Assembly: GCA_019637695.1 (NCBI GenBank)
Contig: JAHBVG010000009.1
Span: 1 to 64,000, forward strand
Length of the DNA stretch: 64,000 nucleotides
DNA from: Caldilineaceae bacterium
GTDB lineage: Bacteria > Chloroflexota > Anaerolineae > Caldilineales > Caldilineaceae
Direction: 5' to 3'
Below are positions 25,619 through 35,179 of this stretch, in pieces (position 1 is the first letter of the stretch; each line of letters opens with the position of its first letter). Under the pieces are notes generated by a model. It made no database searches and was not told the DNA's origin. It was given only the letters and a program-made list of their open reading frames with translations. The position numbers and the translations under genes were made by a program.

Positions 25619-26740
25619 ATGGGAAACACGATTGCATCATTTTGGGGAGGATGGCTGCGCACAGCCATGGTCGCGTTGTCAATGGTTTGTATGATCCTGG
25701 CCGCGATTTTGCCCGCCCAGGCATCATCTGGCGGTGTTACGACCTTTGCGATTGTGCCGGCAGAACCAGGCTTCCCCGAAGGGATCGCCGTGCATGGCAA
25801 CAGGGTCTTTGTCTCTGGCCCAGCCCGCTTTGGCACAGCCGGCACCGGCCCTTCTGCGATTCACGTCTATGACAGAAAGACAGGTGCGCTGAGCCAAACC
25901 ATTGTGGTGCAAGGGGAAGCCCTAGAATATGAACACGCCGTGAGCAACATTGCCGTGGATGGGGCAGGGCGGCTCTACGCACTCAGCACGCAACTGGGGT
26001 TGATCCGTTTCACCAAGCAGGGACAGACTTATGTACAGGAAAGCTATGGCGCGCCGATCCCTGATCTGCCTATCTGCGCGGCGGTGACGCCGGGCGTCCC
26101 TTGCTCGCCGACGACGATGGACATGCCGCCGATTGTCAACGACATTGTCTTTGACGTCCAGGGCTACGCCTATGTGACAGATTCACTTCAAGCCACCATC
26201 TTCCGCTATTCACCCAGCGGCGGCGCAGCCGAGATCTGGTTCCAGAGCGCAGACTTTGAAGGTGGCGGCCCCATTCCCTTTGGGCTGAACGGCATTCGCA
26301 TCAACCCTGAGCGCACCCATCTTTACTTTGTCGTCTCCACCACGCTGGTGAACCCAACCCACGGCGTGATCTACCATCTGCCGCTTGTGGATCAACCCAC
26401 TGCGTCAGATCTGGAAGTATTTTACACCTACACGGCGGCATTCGGTCCCTTCGGCGAGATCCCCGATCAGCTTGCCTTCGGTGCCCGCGGTGATCTCTAT
26501 GTGAGCCTGGCCGTCTCCAACCAGATCTCGGTGCTGTCGTCCGACGGCGTAGAGAAGATGAGGATCGCCAGCGCACTCACAGACAGCATTCCGCTCGACA
26601 GCCCAGCGGGGATTGCTTTTGACGCTCGCACCAAATCGTTGCTGATCGCCAATCATGCCCTCTTAAGTGGAAATGCAGCCAACTTCGCCGTCCTCAAAGT
26701 CTTTGTGAACGATCCAGGCGACGAACTCGTGCAGCCGTAG
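25619..26740 (+). CDS. Secreted beta-propeller protein (SMP-30/NHL-like)
   Basis: The 373-residue protein has a signal peptide (residues about 1-36, ending LPAQASSG) and then repeated four-stranded motifs such as GFPEGIAVHGNRVFVSGP, VSNIAVDGAGRLYAL, PPIVNDIVFDVQGYAYVTD and IPDQLAFGARGDLYVSLA. These are typical of SMP-30/gluconolactonase-like propellers, which are exported sugar-lactone hydrolases or binding proteins. AAAAGGGGA precedes ATG 25619. It is divergent from the STAND regulator and followed by a terminator hairpin. An enzymatic role is not established from sequence. Confidence 0.75.
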   Translation: MGNTIASFWGGWLRTAMVALSMVCMILAAILPAQASSGGVTTFAIVPAEPGFPEGIAVHGNRVFVSGPARFGTAGTGPSAIHVYDRKTGALSQTIVVQGEALEYEHAVSNIAVDGAGRLYALSTQLGLIRFTKQGQTYVQESYGAPIPDLPICAAVTPGVPCSPTTMDMPPIVNDIVFDVQGYAYVTDSLQATIFRYSPSGGAAEIWFQSADFEGGGPIPFGLNGIRINPERTHLYFVVSTTLVNPTHGVIYHLPLVDQPTASDLEVFYTYTAAFGPFGEIPDQLAFGARGDLYVSLAVSNQISVLSSDGVEKMRIASALTDSIPLDSPAGIAFDARTKSLLIANHALLSGNAANFAVLKVFVNDPGDELVQP

Positions 26741-26747
26741 GATGTCA

Positions 26748-26782
26748 CCGCCGATGCATCGTTCGCCATGATGCATCGGCGG
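26748..26782 (+). terminator. Terminator-like hairpin after the propeller gene
   Basis: A perfect 13-bp stem (26748-26760 with 26770-26782) with a 9-base loop follows the stop codon closely and is trailed by CCCTTTAT. It probably ends the propeller transcript. Confidence 0.65.
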
Positions 26783-26893
26783 CCCTTTATGAGGCATCAT
26801 CCCCCGCTGCCTCATGCTAACCTGAGTGCAATTGCCATCGAAGATGGTATGACAACTGCTCAATTTGAAATGACATAGGAGAGGGAAACCACC

Positions 26894-28279
26894 ATGACCA
26901 CAAGTACTGTAATGCTCAAGCCATCTGCACCGGCTCTGCCGCCCACCGTGGGCGGGATGCCGCTGATCGGCGCGTTGCCCAGGCTCATCAAGGGGAAATT
27001 CGACTTTCTCGAAGCCGCCCGCCAGAAAGAGGGCGACATCTACCGGCTGGATCTGGGCTTTGCCGATGCCATTGTCCTCTGCCACCCGCGCCATGCCCAG
27101 CATGTCCTGCTGGACAACATGAAGAACTACGCCAAAGGCGGTGCCATGTGGGATTCTGTGCGCACAATGTTGGGCAACGGCCTGCCCGTGAGCGAAGGCG
27201 CATTCTGGCGTCGCCAACGGCGGATGATTCAGCCGGCCTTCCACCATCAGCGACTGATGGCAATCGCAGACCAAATGGTGGCGGCTATCGACGAAAGCCT
27301 GGAGCGCTGGGAACCCTACGCGCAGAGCGGTGAACCCATCGACGTGGCGCAGGCGTTCACACACATGACCATGAATGTGTTGGTGCGAACGATGTTCGGC
27401 AGCGAGTTGAAAGCAGGCGAGGCCGAAGCGGTGGGCGCTGAACTGACCTACGCCATCGACTTCATGCTGCGGGCGATGATGACCAATTCGCTGCCCGCGT
27501 GGATGCCGGTGCCGGGGCGTGCGCGCTATCAGCAGGCGATCCGCGTCATCGATGAGGTGGTTTTCAATGTGATCGAGCGGGGCCGCCAGGAGAAAGGCGC
27601 TGGCGACAACATGCTTTCTATGTTGCTGGAAATGGTAGACGAGGAATCGGGCGAGCGGATGACCGATGCGGAGCTGCGCGATGAGGCGGTCTCGCTCTTC
27701 CTGGCCGGCTACGAGACGACCTCGGTCGCCATGTCCTGGGCGTTGCACTTCATGACCCAACAGCCAGAGATCCGCCAACGGCTCCAACAGGAGGTTGACA
27801 CGGTTCTGGGAGAGCGCAAACCAACCATGATGGATCTGCGCCAGATCACCTATGCGCGCAACATCATGCAGGAATCCATGCGCCTCTACCCGCCCGCCTA
27901 TTGGATCCCACGCACGGCGGTGGAAGATGACGTGATCGACGGCTATCACATCCCCGCCGGCAAGATGGTGGCCGTCATGTCCCAGGTGATCCAGCGCCAC
28001 CCGGAGCAGTGGGAGGATCCACACGTCTTCGATCCGGATCGCTTCCTGCCCGCCCGTTCCGAAGGACGCCACAAACTGGCCTGGCTGCCCTTTGGGGCCG
28101 GTCAACGCCTGTGCATTGGCCGTGAGTTCGCCCTGATGGAAGGTCCTTTCATCCTGGCCCGCTTGATGCAGCGCTACGAACCCGTGGCCGTGCCGGAAAA
28201 AGTGGCGCAGATGCACATCGGCCTCACCATCCGCACAAAGGATGGCGTGTGGGTGAAGCTGAACAAACGGGGCGAATAG
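26894..28279 (+). CDS. Cytochrome P450 monooxygenase
   Basis: The 461-residue protein has all P450 landmarks: the Pro-rich start (LPPTVGGMPLIG), the I-helix oxygen-activating motif LAGYETTS, the K-helix ExxR (ESMRLYP) and the heme-binding loop FGAGQRLCIGREFA with the ligand Cys near residue 407. No membrane anchor is visible, so it is a soluble bacterial P450, resembling fatty-acid or terpenoid-oxidising CYP102/CYP110-like groups. It lacks a fused reductase and none is encoded nearby. GGAGAGGG precedes ATG 26894. A strong terminator follows. The substrate is unknown. Confidence 0.93.
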   Translation: MTTSTVMLKPSAPALPPTVGGMPLIGALPRLIKGKFDFLEAARQKEGDIYRLDLGFADAIVLCHPRHAQHVLLDNMKNYAKGGAMWDSVRTMLGNGLPVSEGAFWRRQRRMIQPAFHHQRLMAIADQMVAAIDESLERWEPYAQSGEPIDVAQAFTHMTMNVLVRTMFGSELKAGEAEAVGAELTYAIDFMLRAMMTNSLPAWMPVPGRARYQQAIRVIDEVVFNVIERGRQEKGAGDNMLSMLLEMVDEESGERMTDAELRDEAVSLFLAGYETTSVAMSWALHFMTQQPEIRQRLQQEVDTVLGERKPTMMDLRQITYARNIMQESMRLYPPAYWIPRTAVEDDVIDGYHIPAGKMVAVMSQVIQRHPEQWEDPHVFDPDRFLPARSEGRHKLAWLPFGAGQRLCIGREFALMEGPFILARLMQRYEPVAVPEKVAQMHIGLTIRTKDGVWVKLNKRGE

Positions 28280-28301
28280 CCCCAAGACCCGCCAGGCTTC
28301 T

Positions 28302-28337
28302 AAGACCCGCCAGGTTTTCTGAAACCTGGCGGGTCTT
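28302..28337 (+). terminator. Strong terminator after the P450 gene
   Basis: A perfect 16-bp stem (28302-28317 with 28322-28337) with a TCTG loop is followed by a T-run. A second half-copy, AAGACCCGCCAGGC, lies just before it at 28284. A near-identical stem occurs at 43553-43586. Confidence 0.85.
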
Positions 28338-28340
28338 TTT

Positions 28341-28384
28341 TATGTCACTTTTCATATCACCGATTGACACTGACACGAAGCGTC
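28341..28384 (+). promoter_or_regulatory. 44-bp shared upstream element, copy B
   Basis: It starts TATGTCACTTTTC and contains ATTGACACTGACA, matching copy A (25474-25517) in 32 of 44 positions without gaps. TTGACA at 28364-28369 could double as a -35 box, but no good -10 follows. It precedes the beta-helix gene at 28460. Confidence 0.5.
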
Positions 28385-28459
28385 GTTTGCGGTTGAATGG
28401 GTGGTAGTTGACCTCTACTCGATTAACCCGGCGGAGACCGGCAACCCAGGAGATCCCAA

Positions 28460-31400
28460 ATGAAGACGCTTCACAGAATTCGACGGATGGTTGTGTTGAT
28501 GATTGTGGTCGCCGCCGCGCTGGCGCTCTTTGCCTTGGTAGCCTATGCCGAGTCAGACAGTCCCAGCGCTGGCGGTATCTTCACAGTCAATATTAGGAGC
28601 GATGGCAATGATGGAGACAATTTAGGCCTCTCGCTGCGCGAGGCCATGCTTTTGGCCAGGGGCGGAACAGGTCCTCAAGGACTAAATCGTCTGTTGACAA
28701 CCAGTGAAGTGATCCACATTCAGGGTTGTCAATTGGGTATTGATTTTGGCAGCGGCAATGCATCGATCATGGGTGGGTGTGGGGCAGGGATGCCGGATAC
28801 TATCCGCTTCCAATTCTGGGATGCAACGACCGATAATATCATCCAAGTTTATAGTGCATTACCGCCAATTGATGATAGTGCGCCTACCCTCATTGATGGC
28901 GAAAGTGTTCATAGCCCTATCCTTGACTTTTCCACAAATCCGATGACGCCAGGGTTGACGGTGAATTCGTCGAATAACATGATCAAGGGCTTGAAGATTC
29001 GCGGTGGACGCTGCAACAACGGCAACCATTGTCCGGCCCTCGCCGGTCTGGATCTCTGGGGCCACAACAACCTGATCGCGAACGTCACCATTCTAGATGT
29101 GCAGGGGCATGGGATCTTCGTCGAAGGCAGGCACAATACCATCGATGGAGTGCGTATTGGCGTCCCCCATGGGAATGTGAGCAAATGTCCATTGGCTGTG
29201 CCCAACTCCAACACGGGCGTCTCTGGGCATGGGATCTATCTTTCCACAGGCGCAGAGAATACGGTGATCAAAAACAGTGTCATTGGCTGCAACGGCCTGT
29301 GGAGCGATGGATCGGGGATCTACGTCACCAGCGGGAATGGCGGCACGGTGATCGGCCCCAACAACAAGATCGGCACCCTCGGCAATGGATCATCGGTGTT
29401 GTTGGGCAACGACAGCAGCGGGATCACGCTCAATCAATCCCAGAATGTCACCATCATCAGCAACACGATTGCCTACAACTACGCATCGGGTATCGCCCTG
29501 GCTAACAGCAGCAACAACGTGATCGGGGGCAATCTGATCCGCGACAACAACGGCGATGGCGTCCTGATGATAGCCGCGTCGGCTAACAACAAGATCGGTG
29601 GACCGACCCCCGGCAGCGTCTACGGCGGCAACAAGATCGGCTTTAACAACAGCAACGGGATTTACCTCCTCCACATACCGGCGATCTCATCCACACCGCC
29701 CACGGGCAATGTCATCGTCGGCAATTGGATCGGTACACTCAATCTAACGGGCGCTGCGGCGAACAAAGGCAGTGGCATCCTCCTCAACGGCGCCGTCGAT
29801 ACCAAGATCGGGGAGGCCGCGCCAGCCGCGCCCAACATCATCAGCGGCAATGCCCAACAGGGGATCTGGCTGCGCGGGGGCGCCAATGGCAACCGAGTGA
29901 TGAACAGCTATATCGGCATCAATGGTTTTGCCCCACTGCCCAATGCCCAGAATGGCATCCTGCTTGAAGAAGGCTCACATCACAACTTCATCGGCGGTTT
30001 GGTTGCCAGCAATGCAAACATGATCAACCACAACGGCGAGGTCGGCGTCCTCTTGCGCGGGGCGGGGACCTCTACCAATAGCCTGTTGAGCAATACGATT
30101 GCCAAGAACGGGCTGGAGGGTGTGCTGATCACAGCGCAGGCGAGCAACAACATCATTGGCAGCACAGGATTAGCCGCCGTCGCCTACAATCAGATTGCGG
30201 AGAATGGACGTTCCGGTGTGGCGCTCACCAATGGCGCGCAGAAGAATAGCATCGGCAGCAACACTATTAGCAGAAACAGCCGCGCCGGTATCCTCTTTGA
30301 TGGTGCGGCGACCCAGCACAACACAATCGCCCTGGCCGCTATCTTCGAGAACAAGGGCGCTTCGGGGGATGGGATTGCCCAGGCCAACGGCGCTGCTAAC
30401 AATTCATGGTCGCGCATCAGCGCCTATGACAACGACGGGTTGGGGATCGATGTGGAGGCGGTGACTGGCTTCAATACGGTGACCGGCCCCTACCCAACCA
30501 TTACCAAGATCACCTCTCATATGGAGGGTCTCTCACGCTTTTTGATCATCACTGGCACGGCCACCTCCAGTCTGATCAACGAGCGCAGTGTAACGGTGGA
30601 GGTCTACCGTGTGGCCGATGATCCGTCCAGCTATGGCGAAGGGCAGACCTTCGCTGCCAATGGACAGACAGACGCCAATGGCAATTTTGCCTTGAAGTAC
30701 GATGGGCTGCCGGGATGTTTCACGGCTTTCCAAACCGTGAGCGAAGGAAACAGCAAACGGTCCTCAGAATTCGGGCCAAATTTCTGCATGATGAAAAACC
30801 AGGTCATCAATTTTAGCTTCATACAGGATAAGTATGTGGGAGATGCGGCCTTCACCGTTAACCCGGTTGCAACATCGGGGCTGCCAGTGAGCGTGACAGC
30901 CAGTGGCTCTTGTACCGTGAACGCGCAGAAGCTGGTCACACTCACCGGCACCGGAACCTGTACGCTCAAGGCGCAACAAGCGGGCAACGAGACCTTTATT
31001 CCCGCATCAGACGTGTACAGATCGTTCTTTGTGCTGAAAAAAGGCCAGACAATCTCGTGGGGAAGTGACGGCGCATCCCAGTCTCAATTTGTAGACGCGC
31101 AGCCCTTCGCACTGAACGCAACAGCCAACTCCGGGCTGTCGGTCGCTTTCGAGGCGCAGGGAGTCTGCACGGTGAATGGAAACATGGTCACCCTTGCAGG
31201 TCTACCGGGGAATTGCGAGCTGATCGCCAACCAGCCGGGCAACGATTCTTTCTACCCTGCGCAAACCGTGGAAAAGAGTTTTGCCGTGAGCAAGAAGGAT
31301 CAGAGCCTTGCCTTTACCCAACTGCCCAACAAACCGGTGACGGATCCTCCCTTTGCCGTGAGCGCGTCGGCGTCATCAGGGCTGGCCGTCCAATTCGAGA

Positions 31401-31600
31401 GTACAACGCCTACGGTCTGCACTGTCAGCAATAACACGGTGACGCTGATCGCCGCCGGCGACTGTTCGCTGATGGCGTCGCAGCCGGGCAACGCCATCTT
31501 CAACCCGGCCCAGCCTGTGACGCAAAGCTTCCTTGTGCAGCCAGCCAAGCCGAACCAGCCAGGCCAGCCATCGCTCTTCCTGCCGATGGTTAGCCGATAG
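28460..31600 (+). CDS. Secreted right-handed beta-helix protein with Ig-like repeats
   Basis: The 1046-residue protein has a signal peptide (1-31), a CSLREA-like N-terminal module (residues 41-63, FTVNIRSDGNDGDNLGLSL), a long parallel beta-helix of PbH1 repeats rich in NNVIGG / GNTISRNSRAGI motifs (about 160-690), and three Ig-like repeats of about 85 residues near the C-terminus (about 770-1025). Each of these repeats contains a Cys-x-V and a QPGN-type motif. It ends LFLPMVSR, a short hydrophobic tail ending in Arg. It is probably a surface adhesin or polysaccharide-binding/lyase-like protein; no lyase active site is evident. ATG 28460 follows GGAGATCC. Confidence 0.85.
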   Translation: MKTLHRIRRMVVLMIVVAAALALFALVAYAESDSPSAGGIFTVNIRSDGNDGDNLGLSLREAMLLARGGTGPQGLNRLLTTSEVIHIQGCQLGIDFGSGNASIMGGCGAGMPDTIRFQFWDATTDNIIQVYSALPPIDDSAPTLIDGESVHSPILDFSTNPMTPGLTVNSSNNMIKGLKIRGGRCNNGNHCPALAGLDLWGHNNLIANVTILDVQGHGIFVEGRHNTIDGVRIGVPHGNVSKCPLAVPNSNTGVSGHGIYLSTGAENTVIKNSVIGCNGLWSDGSGIYVTSGNGGTVIGPNNKIGTLGNGSSVLLGNDSSGITLNQSQNVTIISNTIAYNYASGIALANSSNNVIGGNLIRDNNGDGVLMIAASANNKIGGPTPGSVYGGNKIGFNNSNGIYLLHIPAISSTPPTGNVIVGNWIGTLNLTGAAANKGSGILLNGAVDTKIGEAAPAAPNIISGNAQQGIWLRGGANGNRVMNSYIGINGFAPLPNAQNGILLEEGSHHNFIGGLVASNANMINHNGEVGVLLRGAGTSTNSLLSNTIAKNGLEGVLITAQASNNIIGSTGLAAVAYNQIAENGRSGVALTNGAQKNSIGSNTISRNSRAGILFDGAATQHNTIALAAIFENKGASGDGIAQANGAANNSWSRISAYDNDGLGIDVEAVTGFNTVTGPYPTITKITSHMEGLSRFLIITGTATSSLINERSVTVEVYRVADDPSSYGEGQTFAANGQTDANGNFALKYDGLPGCFTAFQTVSEGNSKRSSEFGPNFCMMKNQVINFSFIQDKYVGDAAFTVNPVATSGLPVSVTASGSCTVNAQKLVTLTGTGTCTLKAQQAGNETFIPASDVYRSFFVLKKGQTISWGSDGASQSQFVDAQPFALNATANSGLSVAFEAQGVCTVNGNMVTLAGLPGNCELIANQPGNDSFYPAQTVEKSFAVSKKDQSLAFTQLPNKPVTDPPFAVSASASSGLAVQFESTTPTVCTVSNNTVTLIAAGDCSLMASQPGNAIFNPAQPVTQSFLVQPAKPNQPGQPSLFLPMVSR

Positions 31601-31686
31601 GGGAGATGAATATAGAACGCGGACTGGGGCGGATCAGGCGGATTTCCCAGGGAATCTGTTTGATCCACCCCTTCTGTATTCTAACT

Positions 31687-32892
31687 TCACCCCGCCGGCA
31701 TCGGCTCCGTCAACGCCGCATAGCGCTGTTTGAGCAGCGTCTGGAAGTGATAGACCCCTGCCTCCCGCTTCACCGAGAAGCGCCCCTGTACATAGACCCG
31801 CGATTGTAGACCCCGCTGCACCTGCTCGCAGATCTCCACATCCTCTTGCTGGATCGCATCGCTGTAGCCAATCTCCGCCAGGATCGCATCCTCGTTGGTG
31901 AGAACGGATTCATCGTAGTAATAGTCGAAGATCACCTTGCAGCGATCCGCTGAAAGGGGGATGACAATATTGGTCTGCAAACGCCCCGGCACAATGTTGA
32001 GCATGAAGTTGGGGAAGATGGTGCAGTAAAAGGCCTGATTGCCCACGCCACCCAACGCGGAATAAACATTCGCGTCGGATTGGAAGGGGCTGGTTTGCAG
32101 CGAGTAGTGTTCCGCCGTTTCGGTGATGTACTGACGATAGTCGAGGATGCGGTTGAGATCCGGGTGGACAATGGGGATGTGGTAACCCTCCAAATAGTTG
32201 TCCATGTAGACTTTCCAATTGCAGGCGATCTCATACTCGTCGCGGCGGTAGAAGTGTTTTGTGTCCAGGCGCATGGGCGCGATGCGCTCTTCGATCCCGG
32301 CGAAGATGCGCTGCAACGGGACCGGGTTTGGCTCCAAATTGACGAAGATCAACCCCTGCCAGATGTCCAAATTGACCGGACGTAGACCATACTCATCCTT
32401 GTTAAAGAGTTCCACCCGATCCCAATCGGGGACGCCGCGCAACATGCCGTTGAGGAAATAGGTCCAACCGTGGTATTGACATTGGAAGACCTTGCGCCCC
32501 TCTCCTTTCACCGCCAGCGGACCGGCGCGGTGCAGGCAGACGTTGTAGAAGGCGCGGAAGCGCTGGCTGGCCTCTGGATCGTAGATGACGACGATGGGGT
32601 TGCCGGCAATATGGGTGTAGAGAGCATCGCCCGGCCGTTTGAACTGTTCCACATGGCCGATGTTCTGCCAGGTCCGTGCGAAGATGACCTGTTGATCGGC
32701 CTCATGGTAGCGCAGATCGGTGTACCAGCTTGAGGGAATCGTGAAGGCCCGCGGCAGTGGATCGACCGCAAGCATCTCCGCGGTGAGATCGGGCAGATCC
32801 AATCGCGAAATTCCTGGAATGCGATCCTCAATTGGTTCAACATGGACAGGTGTACGGTGGAGAAAATCAGCCGACGGGGTATTGATGGTCAT
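31687..32892 (-). CDS. Rieske-type ring-hydroxylating oxygenase, alpha subunit
   Basis: The 401-residue protein has an N-terminal Rieske [2Fe-2S] domain (CLHRAGPL and CQYHGWTY supply Cys-x-His and Cys-xx-His) and a C-terminal catalytic domain. There, NWKVYMDNYLEGYHIPIVHPD holds the Asp and two His of the mononuclear iron site. Family members hydroxylate aromatic rings or demethylate quaternary amines with electrons from a separate reductase. No reductase, ferredoxin or beta subunit is encoded nearby. It is the last gene of a ribose-type importer operon, suggesting that the imported compound or its ether or amine part is the substrate. Confidence 0.88.
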   Translation of the reverse strand: MTINTPSADFLHRTPVHVEPIEDRIPGISRLDLPDLTAEMLAVDPLPRAFTIPSSWYTDLRYHEADQQVIFARTWQNIGHVEQFKRPGDALYTHIAGNPIVVIYDPEASQRFRAFYNVCLHRAGPLAVKGEGRKVFQCQYHGWTYFLNGMLRGVPDWDRVELFNKDEYGLRPVNLDIWQGLIFVNLEPNPVPLQRIFAGIEERIAPMRLDTKHFYRRDEYEIACNWKVYMDNYLEGYHIPIVHPDLNRILDYRQYITETAEHYSLQTSPFQSDANVYSALGGVGNQAFYCTIFPNFMLNIVPGRLQTNIVIPLSADRCKVIFDYYYDESVLTNEDAILAEIGYSDAIQQEDVEICEQVQRGLQSRVYVQGRFSVKREAGVYHFQTLLKQRYAALTEPMPAG

Positions 32893-32910
32893 ATGGGTAT
32901 TCCTGATGAT

Positions 32911-33084
32911 TTATGGTACTGTTGGTGGATGCCACCCGGCGATGATCCAATTTCGCCGTACAGCTATCGACAGGGGATTATTCAACCGTAGGGCTTCGAC
33001 TGTAGCTTGTCCAAAAGCAGTTCGACATTGTTGCGCTTGCTTGACCAGATGATAGGGCAACGTGATCGTGACCTTGATACTCAT
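32911..33084 (-). CDS. Small ribbon-helix-helix-like protein, hypothetical
   Basis: From ATG 33084 a 57-residue protein begins MSIKVTITLPYHLVKQAQQ, which looks like the first strand and helix of a ribbon-helix-helix antitoxin. The rest is less typical and may be degenerate. GAGGTCAGAGAG lies before the ATG on the minus strand. It sits between permease and Rieske genes in the importer operon. No toxin partner is present. It may be a chance frame. Confidence 0.35.
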   Translation of the reverse strand: MSIKVTITLPYHLVKQAQQCRTAFGQATVEALRLNNPLSIAVRRNWIIAGWHPPTVP

Positions 33085-33150
33085 CTCTCTGACCTCGCTT
33101 AGGAAACACCTCAATTCACGGCTGCCCACAGTATAGCATGAACTCGGTTT

Positions 33151-34113
33151 TTACCCGCGCAGCGCCCGCTGTCGCCCATAGGCGGAGAGCAGCGCCAGCA
33201 GGGTCACGCCCAATACGATCTGGCGGATCGCTTCGGGGAGCTGGCTGGCCGTCAGCAAACTGCTGATCAAGGTCAGCACCAGCGCCCCCGCCATTGTCCC
33301 AAAGTAGCTGCCCTTGCCGCCAGCGAGGACCGTCCCGCCGACGACAACAGCCGCGATAGAAGGGAAGAGGTAGCGGTCGCCCAGATTGAGGAAGACGCTG
33401 CCCGTAAAGCCCAGGAGCATGAAGCCGCCAAACGCTGCCAATCCGCCGGAGAGCATATAAGTTGCAACCACTACCAGCGGCACACGCACACCAGAAAGCC
33501 GCGCCGTGATCCGGTTGACGCCGATGGCGTAGAGGTGCATCCCATAGGCCGTGCGGTTGAGGAGCAGCCAGATCGCCGCGGCCAGCAGCGCCCACACGAT
33601 CAACACCCCCGGGATAGGACCAATCAACGGGCGCGCGATCAGGGTTGTCATCAGCGGCGCAGCGCCGCCGATCAGTTGTCCTTGCGTCACCACGAGGATC
33701 ACCCCCTGCACCACGCCCGCCATGCCCAATGTCATCACCAACGGCGGGATGCGCAGGAAGGCGATCCCCAATCCGTTGACCAGCCCCACGCCCGCCCCGG
33801 CCAATAGCGCCGCCAGCAAACCCGGCACGATCATGGCATCGGAGCGATCCACAATGCGGAAGACGAGGATCGCGCCCAGCGTCACCACCGCGCCCACAGA
33901 AAGATCGATCCCCTCGCCGCCGCTGAGGATCACCAATGTCTGCCCGGCGGCGATGATCCCCAGGAAGGCGGAGAGGCGGATGATGTTGATCGCCTGCGCC
34001 GGATTGGCAAAACCGGCCCGCACCAGTTCCCCGGCGAAGAAGAGCGCCACCGCCAGCAACAGCGCCAGCAACGGCGGCGACAGACGTAGGTTACGGAACA
34101 GAGATTGATTCAT
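33151..34113 (-). CDS. Ribose-type ABC permease (second of two)
   Basis: The 320-residue protein is an RbsC/BPD_transp_2-type permease with eight or more membrane helices and the conserved GEGIDLSVGAVVTLGAI and GGTVLAGGKGSYFGTM segments. With the permease at 34181 it would form a heterodimeric channel. Related systems import ribose, xylose, autoinducer-2 or purine nucleosides. It ends 22 bases short of a heavily Gln/Arg-rich tail typical of the family (SAYGRQRALRG). Confidence 0.9.
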   Translation of the reverse strand: MNQSLFRNLRLSPPLLALLLAVALFFAGELVRAGFANPAQAINIIRLSAFLGIIAAGQTLVILSGGEGIDLSVGAVVTLGAILVFRIVDRSDAMIVPGLLAALLAGAGVGLVNGLGIAFLRIPPLVMTLGMAGVVQGVILVVTQGQLIGGAAPLMTTLIARPLIGPIPGVLIVWALLAAAIWLLLNRTAYGMHLYAIGVNRITARLSGVRVPLVVVATYMLSGGLAAFGGFMLLGFTGSVFLNLGDRYLFPSIAAVVVGGTVLAGGKGSYFGTMAGALVLTLISSLLTASQLPEAIRQIVLGVTLLALLSAYGRQRALRG

Positions 34114-34180
34114 AGGATTTTCAGGATTCAGAGTCTCTTCTCTGCGTCTCTGCCTCTTTGCGCTTTTGCGTTAAATTGCT

Positions 34181-35179
34181 TCATCTGCGGTTCAAACTCC
34201 GCCGGATCAGATTGACGATCCCCGGCCCGGCCAGGGCGAGGAGGATGATGAGCGCGTCGACAAGCGTCTGCCACCAGGTGGGGACGTTGGCAAAGGAGAT
34301 GATATTGCGGATCACCCCCAGGATGACGACGCCCATGATAGCGCCGGCTACGCCGCCCTGCCCGCCGCTGAGCCGCGTGCCGCCGAGGACGACCGCCACA
34401 ATCGAAGCCAGCGTCATGCCATCCCCAATGCGAGGATCGCCTGTGCCGGTGTTGAGCGAGACCGCCAAGGCGGCGATCCCGGCCATCAGCCCGGCAATCA
34501 CATAGGTGGAAAAGCGTATAAAGGCCACATTGACGCCGGTGGCATAGGCCGCATCCGGTTGGCCGCCCACCGCAAAAAGATAGCGCCCGTAGCGCGTCCC
34601 GCGCAGCGCTACCCAGAGCAAAATCAGGATCGCCGCTGCCCAGATCCCCAGTGGAATCTCCAAAATCGGCGTGCGGTAAAAGCGGGTGAGCGCCGAGGGC
34701 AGGCTGCCGCCGGGCCGTTCCAAAATATAGAGCGCAGCCCCGGCAAAGATGAAACTCGTGGCGTACGTGGTGACAATCGGCTGCAAACGCAGATAGGCCA
34801 CACAGATCCCGTTGAACGCCCCGGCCAGCAGGCCGATCCCTAGCCCGGCGGCAATGCCCAGGGCGATCTCGCCCGTGGCGGCGTTGTTGGCGATCATCGT
34901 CACCAGCACGGCGTTGCCCAGCGAAACCATCGCCCCCACCGAAAGATCGATGCCGCCGCCCATCACCACAATTGCCTGCCCCGCAGCCAAAATCATCAAG
35001 GGCAAAAAGATGCGCAGATTGCCGTTGAGGACGCGCAGTTCAAAGAGATTGGGCTGAAAGGAATAGTTCACCACCAGCGCTATTATCATCAACAGCAACG
35101 TGAAAAGATAGGGATGGCGCATACCGATCCGGCGCAGCGAGAACCGTGGGCCCTTCAACTGGGAAAGCAGAGCGCTCAT
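34181..35179 (-). CDS. Ribose-type ABC permease (first of two)
   Basis: The 332-residue protein is an RbsC-type permease with the conserved GGGIDLSVGAMVSLGNAVLV and GGTRLSGGQGGVAGAIMG segments. Its ATG at 35179 overlaps the stop codon of the ATPase gene by ATGA, indicating translational coupling. It is the first permease of the operon. The cargo is not identifiable from sequence. Confidence 0.92.
   Translation of the reverse strand: MSALLSQLKGPRFSLRRIGMRHPYLFTLLLMIIALVVNYSFQPNLFELRVLNGNLRIFLPLMILAAGQAIVVMGGGIDLSVGAMVSLGNAVLVTMIANNAATGEIALGIAAGLGIGLLAGAFNGICVAYLRLQPIVTTYATSFIFAGAALYILERPGGSLPSALTRFYRTPILEIPLGIWAAAILILLWVALRGTRYGRYLFAVGGQPDAAYATGVNVAFIRFSTYVIAGLMAGIAALAVSLNTGTGDPRIGDGMTLASIVAVVLGGTRLSGGQGGVAGAIMGVVILGVIRNIISFANVPTWWQTLVDALIILLALAGPGIVNLIRRSLNRR

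Noticed and set aside
26663-28285. 540-residue minus-strand frame opposite the P450 gene
   Set aside because: The plus strand encodes a complete P450 with all motifs; the antisense frame is His/Arg/Gln-rich and resembles no family.
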